Origin: Laguncularia racemosa
Lineage: Eukaryota; Streptophyta; Magnoliopsida; Myrtales; Combretaceae
Reading direction: 5' to 3'
DNA length: 64,000 nucleotides
Assembly: GCA_037954665.1 (NCBI GenBank)
Contig: JBBMOL010000022.1
Location: 5,084,001-5,148,000, forward strand
Numbering within the stretch: the first letter of the stretch is position 1; the number at the start of each line of letters is the position of its first letter. A model generated the notes under the pieces. It was not told the origin of the DNA. It saw only the letters and a program-made list of their open reading frames with translations, and did not search any database. The position numbers were made by a program, and so were the translations under genes. Below are positions 1 to 12,182 of this stretch, piece by piece.

Positions 1-606
1 GCCATTTTATACTAAATCTTTATAGTATAAATTATGTTAAATTATTATTGATTTTATAGAAATCATAAGGAAATGGTACTTTAATTCTATCATCGTGATA
101 AATCAGGTTAAATGGAGTCAAGGATGCTAATTCAAGTATTTTAGAGAAGTTATCTACAACTTGGATCAAGACAAGGAATTACACCACCGGAGGAAGCACG
201 GTTTGAGGCACGGCCAAGGTTCAAACTGTGTTACATACTGGACAAGAAGACGAAAATGTGGACTTTGAACAGAGAGAGACACGGCTTAGGGCACGGCCGT
301 GGTGGAAGCCGTGGGAGAAACTGTGCTTGGAGCCGTGGTGGAAGCTAGGTGTGCCAAGGAGAAGAAAGTGTGGAACATCACCCAGATTAAGGCACGACTT
401 GAAATCTAGCCGTGGGTGTGACCGTGGTACACACTGGGCACGGATGAAGACTTGAAGAATATGCACAGAGGATGGCACGGCTTGACCCACGGCCGTGCGG
501 TAGGGCGTGCCAGGCAGACGAACATTTACTTCTCGAAATCTACTTGGAAAAGAAAAGATATTTTCGTATCTTGCTAGCAAAAGATCACATGCCATCTCCC
601 TAACAA

Positions 607-615
607 TATAAATAG
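607..615 (+). promoter_or_regulatory. TATA box in the LTR-like sequence
   Basis: TATAAATAG lies directly downstream of the GC-rich palindrome cluster, the same order seen in the Athila-like LTRs at 7309 and 14753. Whether it is active cannot be judged. Confidence 0.35.
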
Positions 616-1403
616 AACCAACCTTAGAGGGTTAAGACAACTTTTAATCTTTGAATCTTGGATCACCTTGGAGACAAGAAGGAAACGCGGAGGCAGAGCA
701 GGCAGCCGGAAACAGAGGCTTGTTATGTTTTTATTTTTATTTTTCGTTTTATTGATGAACATGAGTAGCTAAGCTACTTTTCTAGCCAAAGGGTCATAGA
801 TGTTTAATTCTCCACGAATTATGAGGTCTAATTGACTTGTATTTATTCTATTCTTTGCTTTCGGGTATTCATATATCTTCTGATCGTTTTGTCATTATTA
901 TCTTTGTTGATTGGTATGAATAGAGCTCTTTTACTCAATTAGCAAGTTAATATATTGTCAACTAGCACGTCAAATCCGTAATTGTTTGATTGTTCTAGTC
1001 TTAGTGACGCAATAACATGTTTGGTTATAAAAGAGATGATCGAATTCATGTTATGGAGGTGTGTGATCATGTTTAAATAGGTTATCTATAATCTACTGGC
1101 ATGAATTGGTGGTCTCTCTAGATCTTAATGCTATTGATAGATTAAATCCTAAGCGCTTGTCTAGGGTTGTTTAATCAATAAGAGAAATAATTCAAAGCGC
1201 TTGTCTGAGGTTATCGAGGAAGTAAGGAGAGATAGGTTGTTAGAGCTTGTTAATAACCATAACCAGTTTATCTAGAAACAAGAATAGAGAACATTTGCAT
1301 CGATGATCAATTCCTTGAATTAAACTATCTTGATTCCTTTGGCTAGGCTTTTATTAATATCCGATTTTCTTACCTTGTTTTACTTTATTTTGATTCACAA
1401 ACA

Positions 1404-1405
<2 letters not shown>

Positions 1406-1437
<32 letters not shown>
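1406..1437 (+). repeat. Poly-C homopolymer (32 bases)
   Basis: An uninterrupted run of 32 C lies inside AT-rich DNA near the 3' end of the LTR-like sequence. Its exact length is uncertain because homopolymers are prone to sequencing and assembly error. Confidence 0.9.
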
Positions 1438-1580
1438 ATTTTTCTTTTCCCTTTTATTCTCCTTGAATAGAAATAAGTTTAACCAATCTCTGTGGATTCG
1501 ACCCTACTCACTACTATATGCAAATCGTATAATTGTCTAGGAGTAGGTTTTATTTTTGTTGGATTCGACACCCATAAAAT

Positions 1581-4500
1581 GTCCATGCATGCATTAATTT
1601 AATTTTGGGATGTGTCTTAACTAGTTTATTATCAATGGAAGGCTTCTTTACACCAAGAAGAGGAGAGGATACCTTTAGACCTCCACATCTTGCCCTATTT
1701 ACAATAGGCTGGCTTCCACAACATCTCATAAATCCCCTTTATATAGCTTGACTAACATCTTATTACAACTTTAATTGAGAGGTGGACACCAAAGACCCAT
1801 ATATTCTATATCACCATATAGAGAGTCACCTTTACTCTATAGGATGTTTCCATACAGTTCAATTTACCCATTGATGGTCATGTAGTGATTAGGAGCAATC
1901 GCTCGTGAGTGCTTACTTGGAGTTAAACTCAATGTATGCGATATCTCTAGTAGGCACGCAAAAATGTCATAGTTACAATGTTCATTTAAGTAGTTACCTC
2001 TAGGTTCTTACGATGAGATGATCATGCAATATGCATGAGTGTACTTTCTATAGTTGATGGGTGAGATTGTCTTTGTAGATAAATTGTCCACCTTCATACA
2101 CTTGATGTTCCTCCCTTACTGTAGGACTTTAAAGCTATGGGGGGATTTAGCTAGGGCACAACATACTTGGCATGGTTATATGAGCATCTATCCTATACTA
2201 TCGATGCCATGACACAGGAAATGGGAGGTGTTGTGATACTTTTATAGGTTTAGGTAAGAGATAGATTTCCCTTACCACCATTGTTCATTGCTAAATGTAT
2301 GTCCCACAAGCTAGGCCAATGGCATGTGTAGGCCTTGAAAAATCTATAAGTTGATTAAAGATAACCTCTGGATATTGAGGTCGTCTTAAAAAGATTATTA
2401 CAAAGTTAGAATAGAAAAAGGGCATACAAGAATTAGAATGACTACAATCAAAATTAGATAAATATATATATATAGTTATAAACGATGTTTATATCACCTA
2501 GAAGGATTTCAAACACAATGAGCTAAAGCAATTTGATGGAATGTATAGTGTGGTTTCCTAAAAATTGATAGAATAGTCTAACAATAAGTATTTCTAGGTC
2601 ATGAGAAAGACATCTTCGTGATTATACATTGTATTTGTATTTACAAGTAGACCTTCTATACACAAAAATAAAAAATAAAAAAAATACATGTTAGCATTTA
2701 TTGTTTATACAATTCTAAGAAATACAGATCAATCCACTCATATATACAAGTTATATGTACAAGTTTATCTATAAATGAATATTAGTTAGATTTATAATTT
2801 GGCATACTTGTGATCACATTTCAAAGAAAGGTATAACATGGCATTATATTGAAATGTACTTAGTGCCTATATAAATTACATATTCATATATGTAAGCATT
2901 TTTCAGTAATTATGTTTTGTATCCGATATAACAACAAGCACAATGAATGGCTAAAATAGCAACCAAAATTGATTGAATAAAACAAGATATTTATATAATG
3001 TGTCTATAGTAATACAATTATTAATTAAGAAATACGTGATTTTAGGGAAAAAGTATATATTAAAAGACTGCTAAGTAATAAAATTATGAAAAAAGAAACT
3101 TTTTAATTTACTAAATTATACGTGTCATAAATAAGATATTATATAAAAATACTATAAAAAAGTATATTTAAAAGGCCTTAAAAATATGCCTATTAGATGG
3201 TATTTTAATGACACGTGTGTGTATGTAGATATAGTTAAAAAAAAAAAAAATTGAACCTACATTATTTAATAGTAACAATACAAACAAAATATGCAATGAT
3301 GATAAATAATATACTAAACCATAGTAGCAATATTCAAACCACCAATACTAACAATTAGCACCTATAGTTACATATGAATGCTTAAAATCCGCCATAATGA
3401 AGGATATTTAATAAATATACAGATACAAAAGTACACCACTTATATTATTTGCTGCACTCCAACCAAATAGTCATTATACATCCTCAAAAGATTCGGACCG
3501 CCAATAGCCAGTCGGTTGTACCTTTCCATTTATAATTAGGGCTAGGTAGAAAAATTGATTGAATTATGAAACGAATTGGACTGAATTAAACTATACCGTA
3601 AATTAAGTTTGAATTGTTTTTTTAGGTTGAAAAAATTATGAATTGAATCAAACCTTTTCTTTTAAATTTAAAAAAATTACAAATCGAACCAAATTATTTT
3701 GAATCAAACCAAACCGAATCATGAGAAGTAAAAAAAAAAAGTTGTAATATTTGTTATGCTAATTACGAAAATTTGATGATAGTACCCTTCTTTAAATAAT
3801 ATGAATTTCTTTTGTCTATATATTTATGTTTTTATTTCTAAATAAGAATGTGCCGATTTGAAAACTATTTAGCATAACGTTAATAATATATTAGAATTAC
3901 TTTAAAGTTCAATCATTTATTTAAACTTGATCTGAAATACTGATTTCCTCGCTTGTAATTTTTCTAAAAAAAATATAAACTAAGCTGTATTTAAATCATT
4001 TGAAGTAACCCCTGTTATCATTTTAAGATTAATTTCTTACAACTAGTTAAAAAAAAAAAAGAATTTAAGAAAATCACATATGCAGGAATATATATATATA
4101 TATATAGAAACAAAAGACTACATAGGCAAGCAATTACTTTATATAATAATAACGATAATGATAAAATAAAATAATAATTAGAACAAACACTAATCAATCA
4201 CCTTTAGAAGTGCATGCATGCTTTTACCGCTGAGGATACAGGGAAAATGAACCATAAAGTGTACAACTTATATTTCCTATATTGTAACTTATTTTAGGAG
4301 ATTATGATGAATAAAGAGAAATAAATTTATGAATAATGAGGCAAATTCTCCATGTTATGTTGTGACTATTTCACCAAATGAAGATTGAAGGAAAGGAAAT
4401 TTTAAAAAAAAAAAAATCATGCACACACGTGGGATTTAAGGAGATTTAGGGTGTGAGTTCCCATACATGCTTATGTATTCAAACATGGAGTAGATAGATA

Positions 4501-5640
4501 AGTAAATTCTCATCCAGCTGTTTTCATAAATTGGAAAAATATTAAGGTAAAGGTGATCATGATCCGTATGCACTGCTGAAGGCTCCAAGCTTAAATTCAA
4601 GTTGCATAATTGAATAAATTTTCTTCTTCATGTTAAATAACACTTATTGATATTATCAATAATTAAGAAACTTTAAAAGTTACACACCACCTTTTATTTC
4701 TATGAGGGATCAAACTATTATGGAATGAAAAAGGGAAGCAATTAAATATGAAACAACTGAAATTGATATATGGATCAAAACACACATGGAAAGAGATCTG
4801 GAGTTTATTAACTTATTATAGACTGTGTTATACATGTTATTGATAACTTGCATGCCAGCAATGATTTAAAAAGGGAAATATACACATAAAATCATATACA
4901 CTAGCAATGTTACCTGTTTCTTAAATTGCAATATGCATTAAGGTGCTAAAATGAATGAAATAATATAAAGTTTGGAAATTATGATAATATGCTTATATAC
5001 ATGCCGTAACATAGTATACTGTACATGACATGGACCAGGGACAATTTAAAGTGTTAGAAATTAATTACAACATACATACATACACACACACACATATATA
5101 TATAATTAAACCGTAACATAGAATGTAAATAAAACCCAATTTAAGCCTAAATGCGAAATGAAATAGAAAATGAACCATGAAAGGATTAAGCCTGACACCT
5201 TAGTTGTGTAAAACGCAAATTATTATCGAAACAGAACCAAGTCCATTTAGAATTACTTGAAAAAATTTAAAAAAAAAAGAAAAAAAAAAGAAAAGAAAGA
5301 AAAAAAAAAAGAAAATTAAATGAACCCTTGAGAAAATTTAGGGTTGATGCTCCTTACCTTCATACCCTTTCTAATTAAATAAATTAACCCATAAACTACA
5401 TACTATGTTTAACTTATAAAACCAAAATTGACTAATTAACTATTTCTGAAATTAGAAAATTCCATTTGATATAACTCATCGCATAAATTAGACCTACCTA
5501 AAATAAGATATATAATTTCCAAGTGAATTTATGCTCTTTTGAACGTTAAACTATTGGTATGAATTCAAAAGTTGGGTCATAACTAGTAACTAGGTAAATT
5601 ATGGTAGATAATTAGTTTATCCTAGTAGCATAGCTTTTGG
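1581..5640. other. AT-rich intergenic DNA, no gene recognised
   Basis: No ORF with recognisable protein similarity is seen. The stretch holds simple AT repeats (TA runs near 2462 and 4090) and a purine-rich A/G tract at about 5260-5320. At 3537-3720 many AACCGAA/AAACCAA-like words follow TAGGGCTAGG, which is reminiscent of decayed hAT-type MITEs but too degraded to delimit. The part at 1600-2380 has a more balanced composition and may be old transposon DNA, but I cannot assign it. Confidence 0.6.
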
Positions 5641-6833
5641 AAATACTCATTGAGTCCTTATTTCTCTTTAGGTGACTCAGTTGTCAATCAAAGGTATTCC
5701 AAAGACTTGTTAAGTGAGCAATAATGCTTAGGTGAGAGACTTCTAATGATTTGCTAGTTGCTTACTGTTTGTTAAATTGTGTGTTGCTTTGCTTATTGTT
5801 ATTAATTGTCTAATTGAATGACTAACTACCTTGTATGCTATCATTTATGTGATCAAAACAATAATTGGTAAAATTTAAAGGCTTGATCAAAATAATCAAA
5901 TGTACTTATCGCATGTCCATGACCCACTAGTTAACATAGAAAGGAGCATAAAGTGTTCATGCTTTGCCAAATATTTTTTGAAACAATTCTGAAATATTTT
6001 TGAAATGTTTTCCTAAAGATTTTATCTAAAACCCTAGTGTGTACTTTTAGAAGCTACCTTTTGTAAAATTCAATGTGTGCCTTTAGAGGCCACAATTTGT
6101 AAAATCTCAATGTATGCTCTCAAGGTTGCCGATGGAGATTTTATCTAAAACCCTAGTGTGTGATCTCAAGATCATTGATGGTAATTTTATTTAAAAACTC
6201 AAATTATACTCATGAGATTGCCAATGGTAATTTTTAAAAGATATCATTGGGGTAAAGCTAATAGATTATCCTTTAATTGAGGCTTGTGATTTTATTGATT
6301 GATTAATGGTGTATGCCCCAATGTAGGATTCACTTGGTTTAGCCCTTGGTGCATTACTTTATCGATGATGGTTAAGCACAATAATCTAGCCTTGGTTAAG
6401 GGGTAGATGTTGCCATAAGGTTGAGTATGAAAGACAATCGAAATGTAAAAGACACAACTCTACACCTTTCATGGTTTTGGACTCCCATGGATGTGTTGCT
6501 TGCATTCATCATGCATACATTAATTTCGTATGTAGATAGAACACATACTGTGCTAATTAATACTTGATAACCTTGCTTGAATGCTAGTGGTGAGGGACAA
6601 AGTCTTTCTTATAGATTACTCTAAAGTTGAAAATGGGTTAAGATTAGAGCAATGGGCATTCCAAACTCAGGCCTTAAAGGATAAGTGTAGACATAGTTTA
6701 TATTTGAATTGAACTTAGATCGAGAGATAAAATATTAAAATTTACATCCACTTTTATTTCGAAATTTTTATCTTTTTAAAACTTGTTTGATCCTTCATTT
6801 TCCAAGGCTTTGGCTATCTAATCTTACTATTTG
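5640..6833. other. Intergenic DNA with degenerate internal repeats
   Basis: No coding region is seen. Between about 6015 and 6235 a unit reading TTTTATCTAAAACCCTAGTG, followed by a variable part ending in a GTAAAATCTCAATGT-like stretch, recurs imperfectly two to three times. The composition resembles the LTR of a chromovirus-type gypsy element, but no ends could be found. Confidence 0.35.
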
Positions 6834-6838
6834 ATAGG

Positions 6839-8228
6839 TGATAAGTTTTGAAAGAAACTTATTTATAGTATTTATTGAATATGATTTTGTATAAGATACT
6901 TAAGTGCTTAATATTTGAATTTAGGGTTTAAAGAGTGCAATTTAAGGAATTAAAGAAGGTTCGAGTGAAAACGAGGTGAAATTTGGCAAAATATAAAAAA
7001 AGGATGATTTACACATTTATACAACCTTCAACATAGCTATGTAGACATTAGTGCTGGAGAGCAAAAAGTGATTAGAATGAATCTTGAAATTGTGCCTTAG
7101 CTTCTACACTAGTTGTGCAGAAAGTAGTGCTGAAGGAGGAAATCTATCTAGAGAAGAAAATGAAGAAATTCCAAAGTGGACAACCCCGAGCACTGCCGTG
7201 CAAGAGACCGTGCAGAACCTTTAATGCTAGAAATTCACTTTGTTCTAGAGTACATGACCCCGAGCATGGGCGTGCAGTAGGCTATGCATGCTACCCTGTT
7301 TCTTAAACTATAAATACTCACTTTATTTCGCAATTTAGGGATTCAAACTTTTTTATCATTCGGAGTCATTCTAAAAACCCTAGGAGAGCAAAGTTACGAA
7401 TTTGAAGAGAGAAATCGTCGGAGCATCATCAGAGATCACGAAACATCTACAAAGGTTTATTCTTTTCATCATGATTACTTATTATTCCTCTAAATTCTTT
7501 GTGATTATTGTAAATTCCATGGAGGAGTAGATTTATACACCTTGCATCTTGTGAAACTCTAGACCATATGATTAATTTGTTTATTGATTAATAAAAAGTT
7601 TATGCCTTTGTATCTATTTATGTATTTTGATGATTCTTGTTAGATAAAAAAGGGTCTCATCTAATAGGATAGACTTTCATGAATAGAAAGATTACATGTT
7701 TTGCCTAAAGGTAGGAAAACTTCGATTTTCTGTACAAAAATTAAATTTTTATTTTGGAATTATGAACTTTAATAAAATCTTATATGGCGATAGTGAGGGA
7801 GAGGTCTCCACTATTCCATGTAGGGTTAAGAATTAATTAACTCAATGGAGTAATTAGTTTAATTGAGAATTTTTGCAGTGCAAAGTATAAATAATTTATT
7901 AATCGACACCTTATTATAAGAAAGTTAGGGTTAGAATGGATTAAGACTAAGGGTATGCTTTGTGATTGAATTTATTTATTAAAGCGATTATAATTAATCT
8001 TAGGGGTTGTTCGATTAGTTAATTAGTAATTTAATTTATTAATCAAATATTAAGATTTAGACTAGATAGTAGAAAAATGGTAATACTAGTACTTGTTTTT
8101 AAGATTCTTAAGGACAACACCCATTGCAATCTATACTACATTAGATAGGTACACTTGCCTAGCTTAGTCGTTAGATTTATTTAGGTTTATAAATTTATAA
8201 TTTGATATGATCGGAAGAGCGATCATCA
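6839..8228 (+). repeat. 5' LTR of the Athila-like element
   Basis: About 1390 bp, starting TGATAAG and ending CATCA. It is alignable along its whole length with 14257-15693, with many substitutions and small indels, so the insertion is old. It contains the GC-rich CCGAGCAC..GCCGTGC motifs near 7190-7280 and a TATA box at 7309. Confidence 0.9.
7309..7316 (+). promoter_or_regulatory. TATA box of the Athila-like 5' LTR
   Basis: TATAAATA sits about 470 bases into the LTR. The 3' LTR has TATAAATG at the same position (14753-14760). It is the probable Pol II core promoter of the element. Confidence 0.6.
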
Positions 8229-8234
8229 AGTTTT

Positions 8235-8252
8235 TGGCACCGTTGCTGGGGA
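8235..8252 (+). other. Primer binding site (tRNA-Asp type)
   Basis: TGGCACCGTTGCTGGGGA starts six bases after the 5' LTR. It differs at two positions from the complement of the 3' end of plant tRNA-Asp, the usual primer of Athila-type elements. Confidence 0.85.
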
Positions 8253-9033
8253 TCTAGCAAAACAATATTAGGAAAAAACTTATTATATGCTACTTTAGTC
8301 ATTTATTTTATTTGTTTTAGTTCTTTTTACTCCCCATTTTTTGAATATTCTAACTCGTTACCGTTTGCTTCTGTAGTGGATGACAAGGACTCTCCCTTCT
8401 AACATTCTTGATGTAGACCCTGAGATTGAGAGAATACTTTGCAAGATTCGAAAAAACATAGTTGCTGGGTCTTCTGGGCAATCAACAATTGAGAGAGAAA
8501 CGCTTAATATAAAACTCGAGAAAGAAGTTAAGGAAAAGGAATTATCTGAAGAATCTTTAGATAGTGGCATAGAATTATTGGTGAATATTAAAGAGGAAAC
8601 ATAGGAAGTAATGGCTAAGGATCCACCTAAGACTAATCTAGATTATGCAAAGCCCACCCTAGATGAAATAGGGCTGACTATTGTGAAGCCTCCCATTGGG
8701 GCTAACAATTTTGAAATCAAGGGTGTGGTGATTCAACTCTTGCAGCAATATTGTTAATTTGATGGATTATTGGATGAGGACCCCCATGCTCAAATTCAAA
8801 CGTTCTTAGAAATATGTGAGACCTTTAAGAATAATGGGGTGACAGATGAAGCGGTGCGTATTAGATTATTCCCTTTCTCATTAAGAGGGAAGGCTAAAGA
8901 TTGGCTTCAATTGTTGGGTTCTAGAGCTTTGACTACATGGGATGACATAATAAAGCAAGTTCTAGATAACTACTTCCCTCCTTGCAAGACAACCATGCTC
9001 TAGAATGACATTGCACCATTCATGCAACAGGAT

Positions 9034-9044
9034 GGTGAGACCAT
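9034..9044 (+). repeat. Left copy of the 11-bp target site duplication
   Basis: GGTGAGACCAT is gag coding sequence and is repeated exactly at 10116-10126 on the other side of the insertion. Confidence 0.85.
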
Positions 9045-10115
9045 AGTTTTCAAAATCGCGAGTTAACTCGCGCGTTTTTACGATTTTACGAGTTGGTGAG
9101 TACATTCTAAGTCACCTCGCATGTAAAAACGTTTTTGAGGTAAAATCGTAGTAAAATCGTGATTTTGAACAGTAAAATTGTTAAAATCGCGATTTTACTA
9201 CGTTTCCACCAACGTGCTTTCCTATCGTAGGGGAGTATGAGTCATACCCCAACATGTTCGTCGGTCATCACTCCTCTCTTATCAGTGTGTTACGTTGCAT
9301 TGAAGTATTTGTGTTTGTGTTCGTCGATTGTTAGTCTTCTTGTTCCTATTTGTGATCATGTTCGTATTAAAGCACTCGTGTTTGATTGTTGCAACTTTCT
9401 TTATTTTAACTAATATTTTTGTAATAGTAAATAAAATAAAGGGTAGATAACTTTAACTTTATAAGAATTTTTTAGATTTTTAATTTTATAGGAAAGGTAT
9501 AAATGTATTTATATTTCTCTCTTTTCAATATATCATTCACATAGTTAAGTAAATGTGAGATATTGTTAAATAAATATATTTTGAATTAATAATCATGGAT
9601 AGTGTAAAAATTTACCTAGTAATATATATTTTTGAAAGTTTTTCTTGTTATAGTATCTTCTTTATTATGTACTTTTGGTTAGTAGTTATTTGTCATTTTT
9701 TAATATTACTCCTTTCTAATGGTATATCTTCGTTATCAATTTTTATTTATTAGTAATTTCTTAAAGTCACAATTGATTTTTAAATTTTATCTATTGTCTT
9801 TTAGTTTTTGTATATATAATTAGGTGAAACTTGTTTTATATATGATTTATCATTTTAGAAATAAAATATCTATATTATACAACTTATGCTCGATTATCTA
9901 TATTATCACTTTTATTGCAAATTTGCAATTTATAGCTAAAATAAATACTCAATTTCCTTATTTCTATTATTCATTATATTTTTTAATGACTATCGTAAGT
10001 AAATTTATAATATTTGAAATTTATTTTACATAGGTTGTAGAAACTTACGTTTGTACGTTTCGATTCTACGAACCTCTTAGTGATTCTACGTAAAATCGCG
10101 ATTTTGACAACCTTG
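9045..10115. mobile_element. Non-autonomous Mutator-type insertion inside gag
   Basis: The insertion is bounded by a perfect 11-bp direct repeat, GGTGAGACCAT, at 9034-9044 and 10116-10126. The ends are inverted: the left reads AGTTTTCAAAATCGCG, and the reverse complement of the right reads AAGGTTGTCAAAATCGCG. The palindrome AAAATCGCGATTTT recurs near both ends. A target duplication of 9-11 bp is the hallmark of Mutator-like elements. The 1.07-kb interior is very AT-rich and encodes no transposase; a 69-residue hydrophobic ORF at 9824 looks fortuitous. The insertion is younger than the retrotransposon it splits. Confidence 0.75.
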
Positions 10116-10980
10116 GGTGAGACCATGTATGATGCTTGGCAAAGATGGACAAAATTGTTAAGAAAGTGCCCACACCATCAGTTACTCACATGGATACAGG
10201 TTTGGACCTTTTTAAATGGACTTAACCCAACCACTCGTCAGTTGGTAGACACCGTAGCTGGTAGTACATTAAATTCCAAGACCCTGGAAGAATCCTTGAA
10301 ACTTTTTGCTGATATTGCTAAAAATAATTATCAATGGGCAACAATAGAGGCAAGAAAAAAGTAGTGAGTAAGTATGAAGTAGATCTCATGACTACTTTGG
10401 TGGCAAAGATAAAGGCTTTCAGCCACCAGGTTTTTACCCTTAAGAATGCCTAAGGATCACAACCCTAGGTGGGAGATACTAGTGAGAGTATGGACTTCCA
10501 TGAGCAGTACGAACAAGTAGATTACCTTAGGAATTAGAGTAGGTAGCAGTATAACCCATACAGTAACACCTATAATCCTGACATGAGAAACTACCCCAAC
10601 CTATCTTATGGAAATTAGAATGCCTAGAGATCTAATTTCCCTCCATTAAAATGCCACCCTACCAGCTTATGCCCCATCCATCAGTCTAACCACCTTAGTA
10701 AGAGAAGAAAACTAGTTTGGAAGATCTTATAAGTCAATCCATTCAAAGTTCTGAGGTAAGACATCGGAACCAAGAGGCTTCTATTCATAACCTTGAGAAG
10801 CAAATTGGTCAATTGGCCAAGATGATGTCTGAAAGGCAACTGGGCTCTCTCCCTAGTAATACTAAGAATAATCTAAGGGAATAGGTGAACACCATAACCT
10901 TGAGGAGTGGGAAGGAACTGCGAATTGAAAAGGAACCTGAGCAAAAGTGAGAAGATAGTCAATCTTTTGAGAAGGAGAAG

Positions 10981-11879
10981 GTGGAACCTGAGAAGAAAGA
11001 ACTTGAAAAGAAATCACCACTAGTTGTCAAAAAGTACGTGCAAAAAATTCCATATCCAGCTTACCTCAATCAAAACAAAGATAAGGAGCATTCGGTAAAT
11101 TCTTTGAACTTTTCAAACAACTGCATATTAATATTCTATTTATTGAGGTGTTTTCGCAGATGCCAAAATACATTAAGTTCCTTAAGGAACTCTTATCTAA
11201 TAAGCAGAAGTTGGAGAATGTTTCTATAGTAAAAGTCACAGCAAACTGCTTATCCATCATTCAAAACAAACTTCCTCTAAAGCTAAAGGATCTAGACAGT
11301 TTTACAATTTTGTGTTTGGTCAGTGATATTTCATTTGATGAAGCCTTAGCTGATCTTAGAGCAAGTGTTAATCTGATGCCATACTCTTTCTTCAAGAAAT
11401 TGGGGTTAACTAAACCAAAGCCGACCAGAATGAGTCTGCATCTTGCTAACTGATTCATAAAAATCCTTAAGGGGATCATTGAGGATGTCTTAGTAAAGGT
11501 AGGAAATTTCATATACCCTATTGACTTTATAATTCTAGACATGGATGAGGACGGGCATATACCTTTAATCCTTGGAAAACCATTCCTTGCCACTGCTAGG
11601 GTAGTCATTGATGTAGAGGAAGGCAAACTTACATTGAAAATAGGAGATGGAGAGTTGGTAATTACGATGGTTGCAGCCATGAAACACTTTATGTTTGTTG
11701 GTAATCCATGCTATTCTATCGATGTTGTTGATTCCTTAGTAGATGAGCATAGTGAAGAGATCCTATGTAAGGATGACTTAGAACTAAGCTTGACACAAGG
11801 AGAGGAGAAAGACATAGATAACCTAGAGGTTGAGGCATTCACTGAGCAGCTTAATGCTATAGAAGAAGTTATACTTTAG
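10981..11879 (+). pseudogene. Protease (retropepsin) remnant of the Athila-like element
   Basis: Three overlapping fragments together give the Athila protease region. There is a linker with VKKYVQKIPYPAYL (about 11017), a segment with QMPKYIKFLKELLSNK (about 11155), and the aspartic protease from 11290 with DLRASVNLMP and later ILGKPFLATARVVID. The active-site triplet of this family is D-L-G-A; here glycine is replaced by arginine, so the enzyme would be inactive. Stops and frame changes at about 11100-11150 and 11451 break the ORF. Normally RT would follow directly; here the frame ends at 11877 and the element continues with integrase tail sequence. Confidence 0.85.
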
Positions 11880-11894
11880 AGAGATAAGTAGAGA

Positions 11895-12182
11895 AGGCAA
11901 GCATATGAGAATATGAAAATATACAAAGAGAGGATGAAGAAATATCATGAATTGCACATCCGTCATCTAAGGGAGTTCAAGGAAGGGGACCAAGTGCTTT
12001 TGTTTGATTGTTGGTTGAAACTTTTTCCTAGAAAATTGAAATCAAGATGTTCTGGTCCTTTTGTGGTCAAGAAAGTCCTCCTACATGGTGCAGTGGAGCT
12101 TGAACACCTAGAGCATGATGATTTCAAAGTGAACGACCATAGATTGAAGCTGTACATAAGAGATGGAATAGAACATGAATAG
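11895..12182 (+). pseudogene. Integrase C-terminal remnant of the Athila-like element
   Basis: The frame encodes the end of a gypsy integrase: an AYENMKIYKERMKKYHE helix, then FKEGDQVLLFD, SGPFVVKKVLLHGAVEL and FKVNDHRLKLYI, the usual C-terminal DNA-binding module. The zinc finger and DDE catalytic core are absent because of the deletion that joins protease to this point. Only about 90 residues remain. Confidence 0.85.

Larger units (their letters stand above)
1..1580 (+). repeat. Degenerate LTR-like sequence (probable Ty3/gypsy LTR remnant)
   Basis: No protein domain is visible. The segment resembles a plant LTR. It has GC-rich palindromic GCACGGCCGTGC-type motifs at about 270-510, a TATA box (TATAAATAG, 607-615), and near 1490 the phrase GTGGATTCGACCCTA, which is common near the 3' ends of plant gypsy LTRs. 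Similar GC-rich motifs occur in the LTRs of the Athila-like element at 6839-15693, but the two are not simple copies. I found no primer binding site after 1580 and no target duplication, so this may be a solo or truncated LTR with its left end outside the window. Short ORFs here do not resemble any known protein. Confidence 0.45.
8380..10364 (+). pseudogene. gag remnant of the Athila-like element (interrupted)
   Basis: The reading frame begins at 8380 with an acidic, charged N-terminal part and runs to a stop near 8602. The retrotransposon gag core follows at 8770-9003, with the typical LFPFSLRGKAKDWL and YFPP words. A TAG at 9001 breaks the frame, and at 9045-10115 a separate DNA transposon is inserted. 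The gag resumes after it (10116-10364) with the tryptophan-rich segment ending in NNYQW. The capsid-forming gag of the family is normally one continuous ORF, so this copy is dead. Further degraded gag tail words (NPYSNTYNP near 10555) occur up to about 10620. Confidence 0.85.

Noticed and set aside
221..762. Minus- and plus-strand ORFs of 62-124 codons
   Set aside because: They lie in the GC-rich part of an LTR-like sequence, overlap each other on both strands and resemble no protein.
9824..10033. 69-codon hydrophobic ORF inside the Mutator-type insertion
   Set aside because: AT-rich DNA gives such hydrophobic frames by chance; no start context or similarity.
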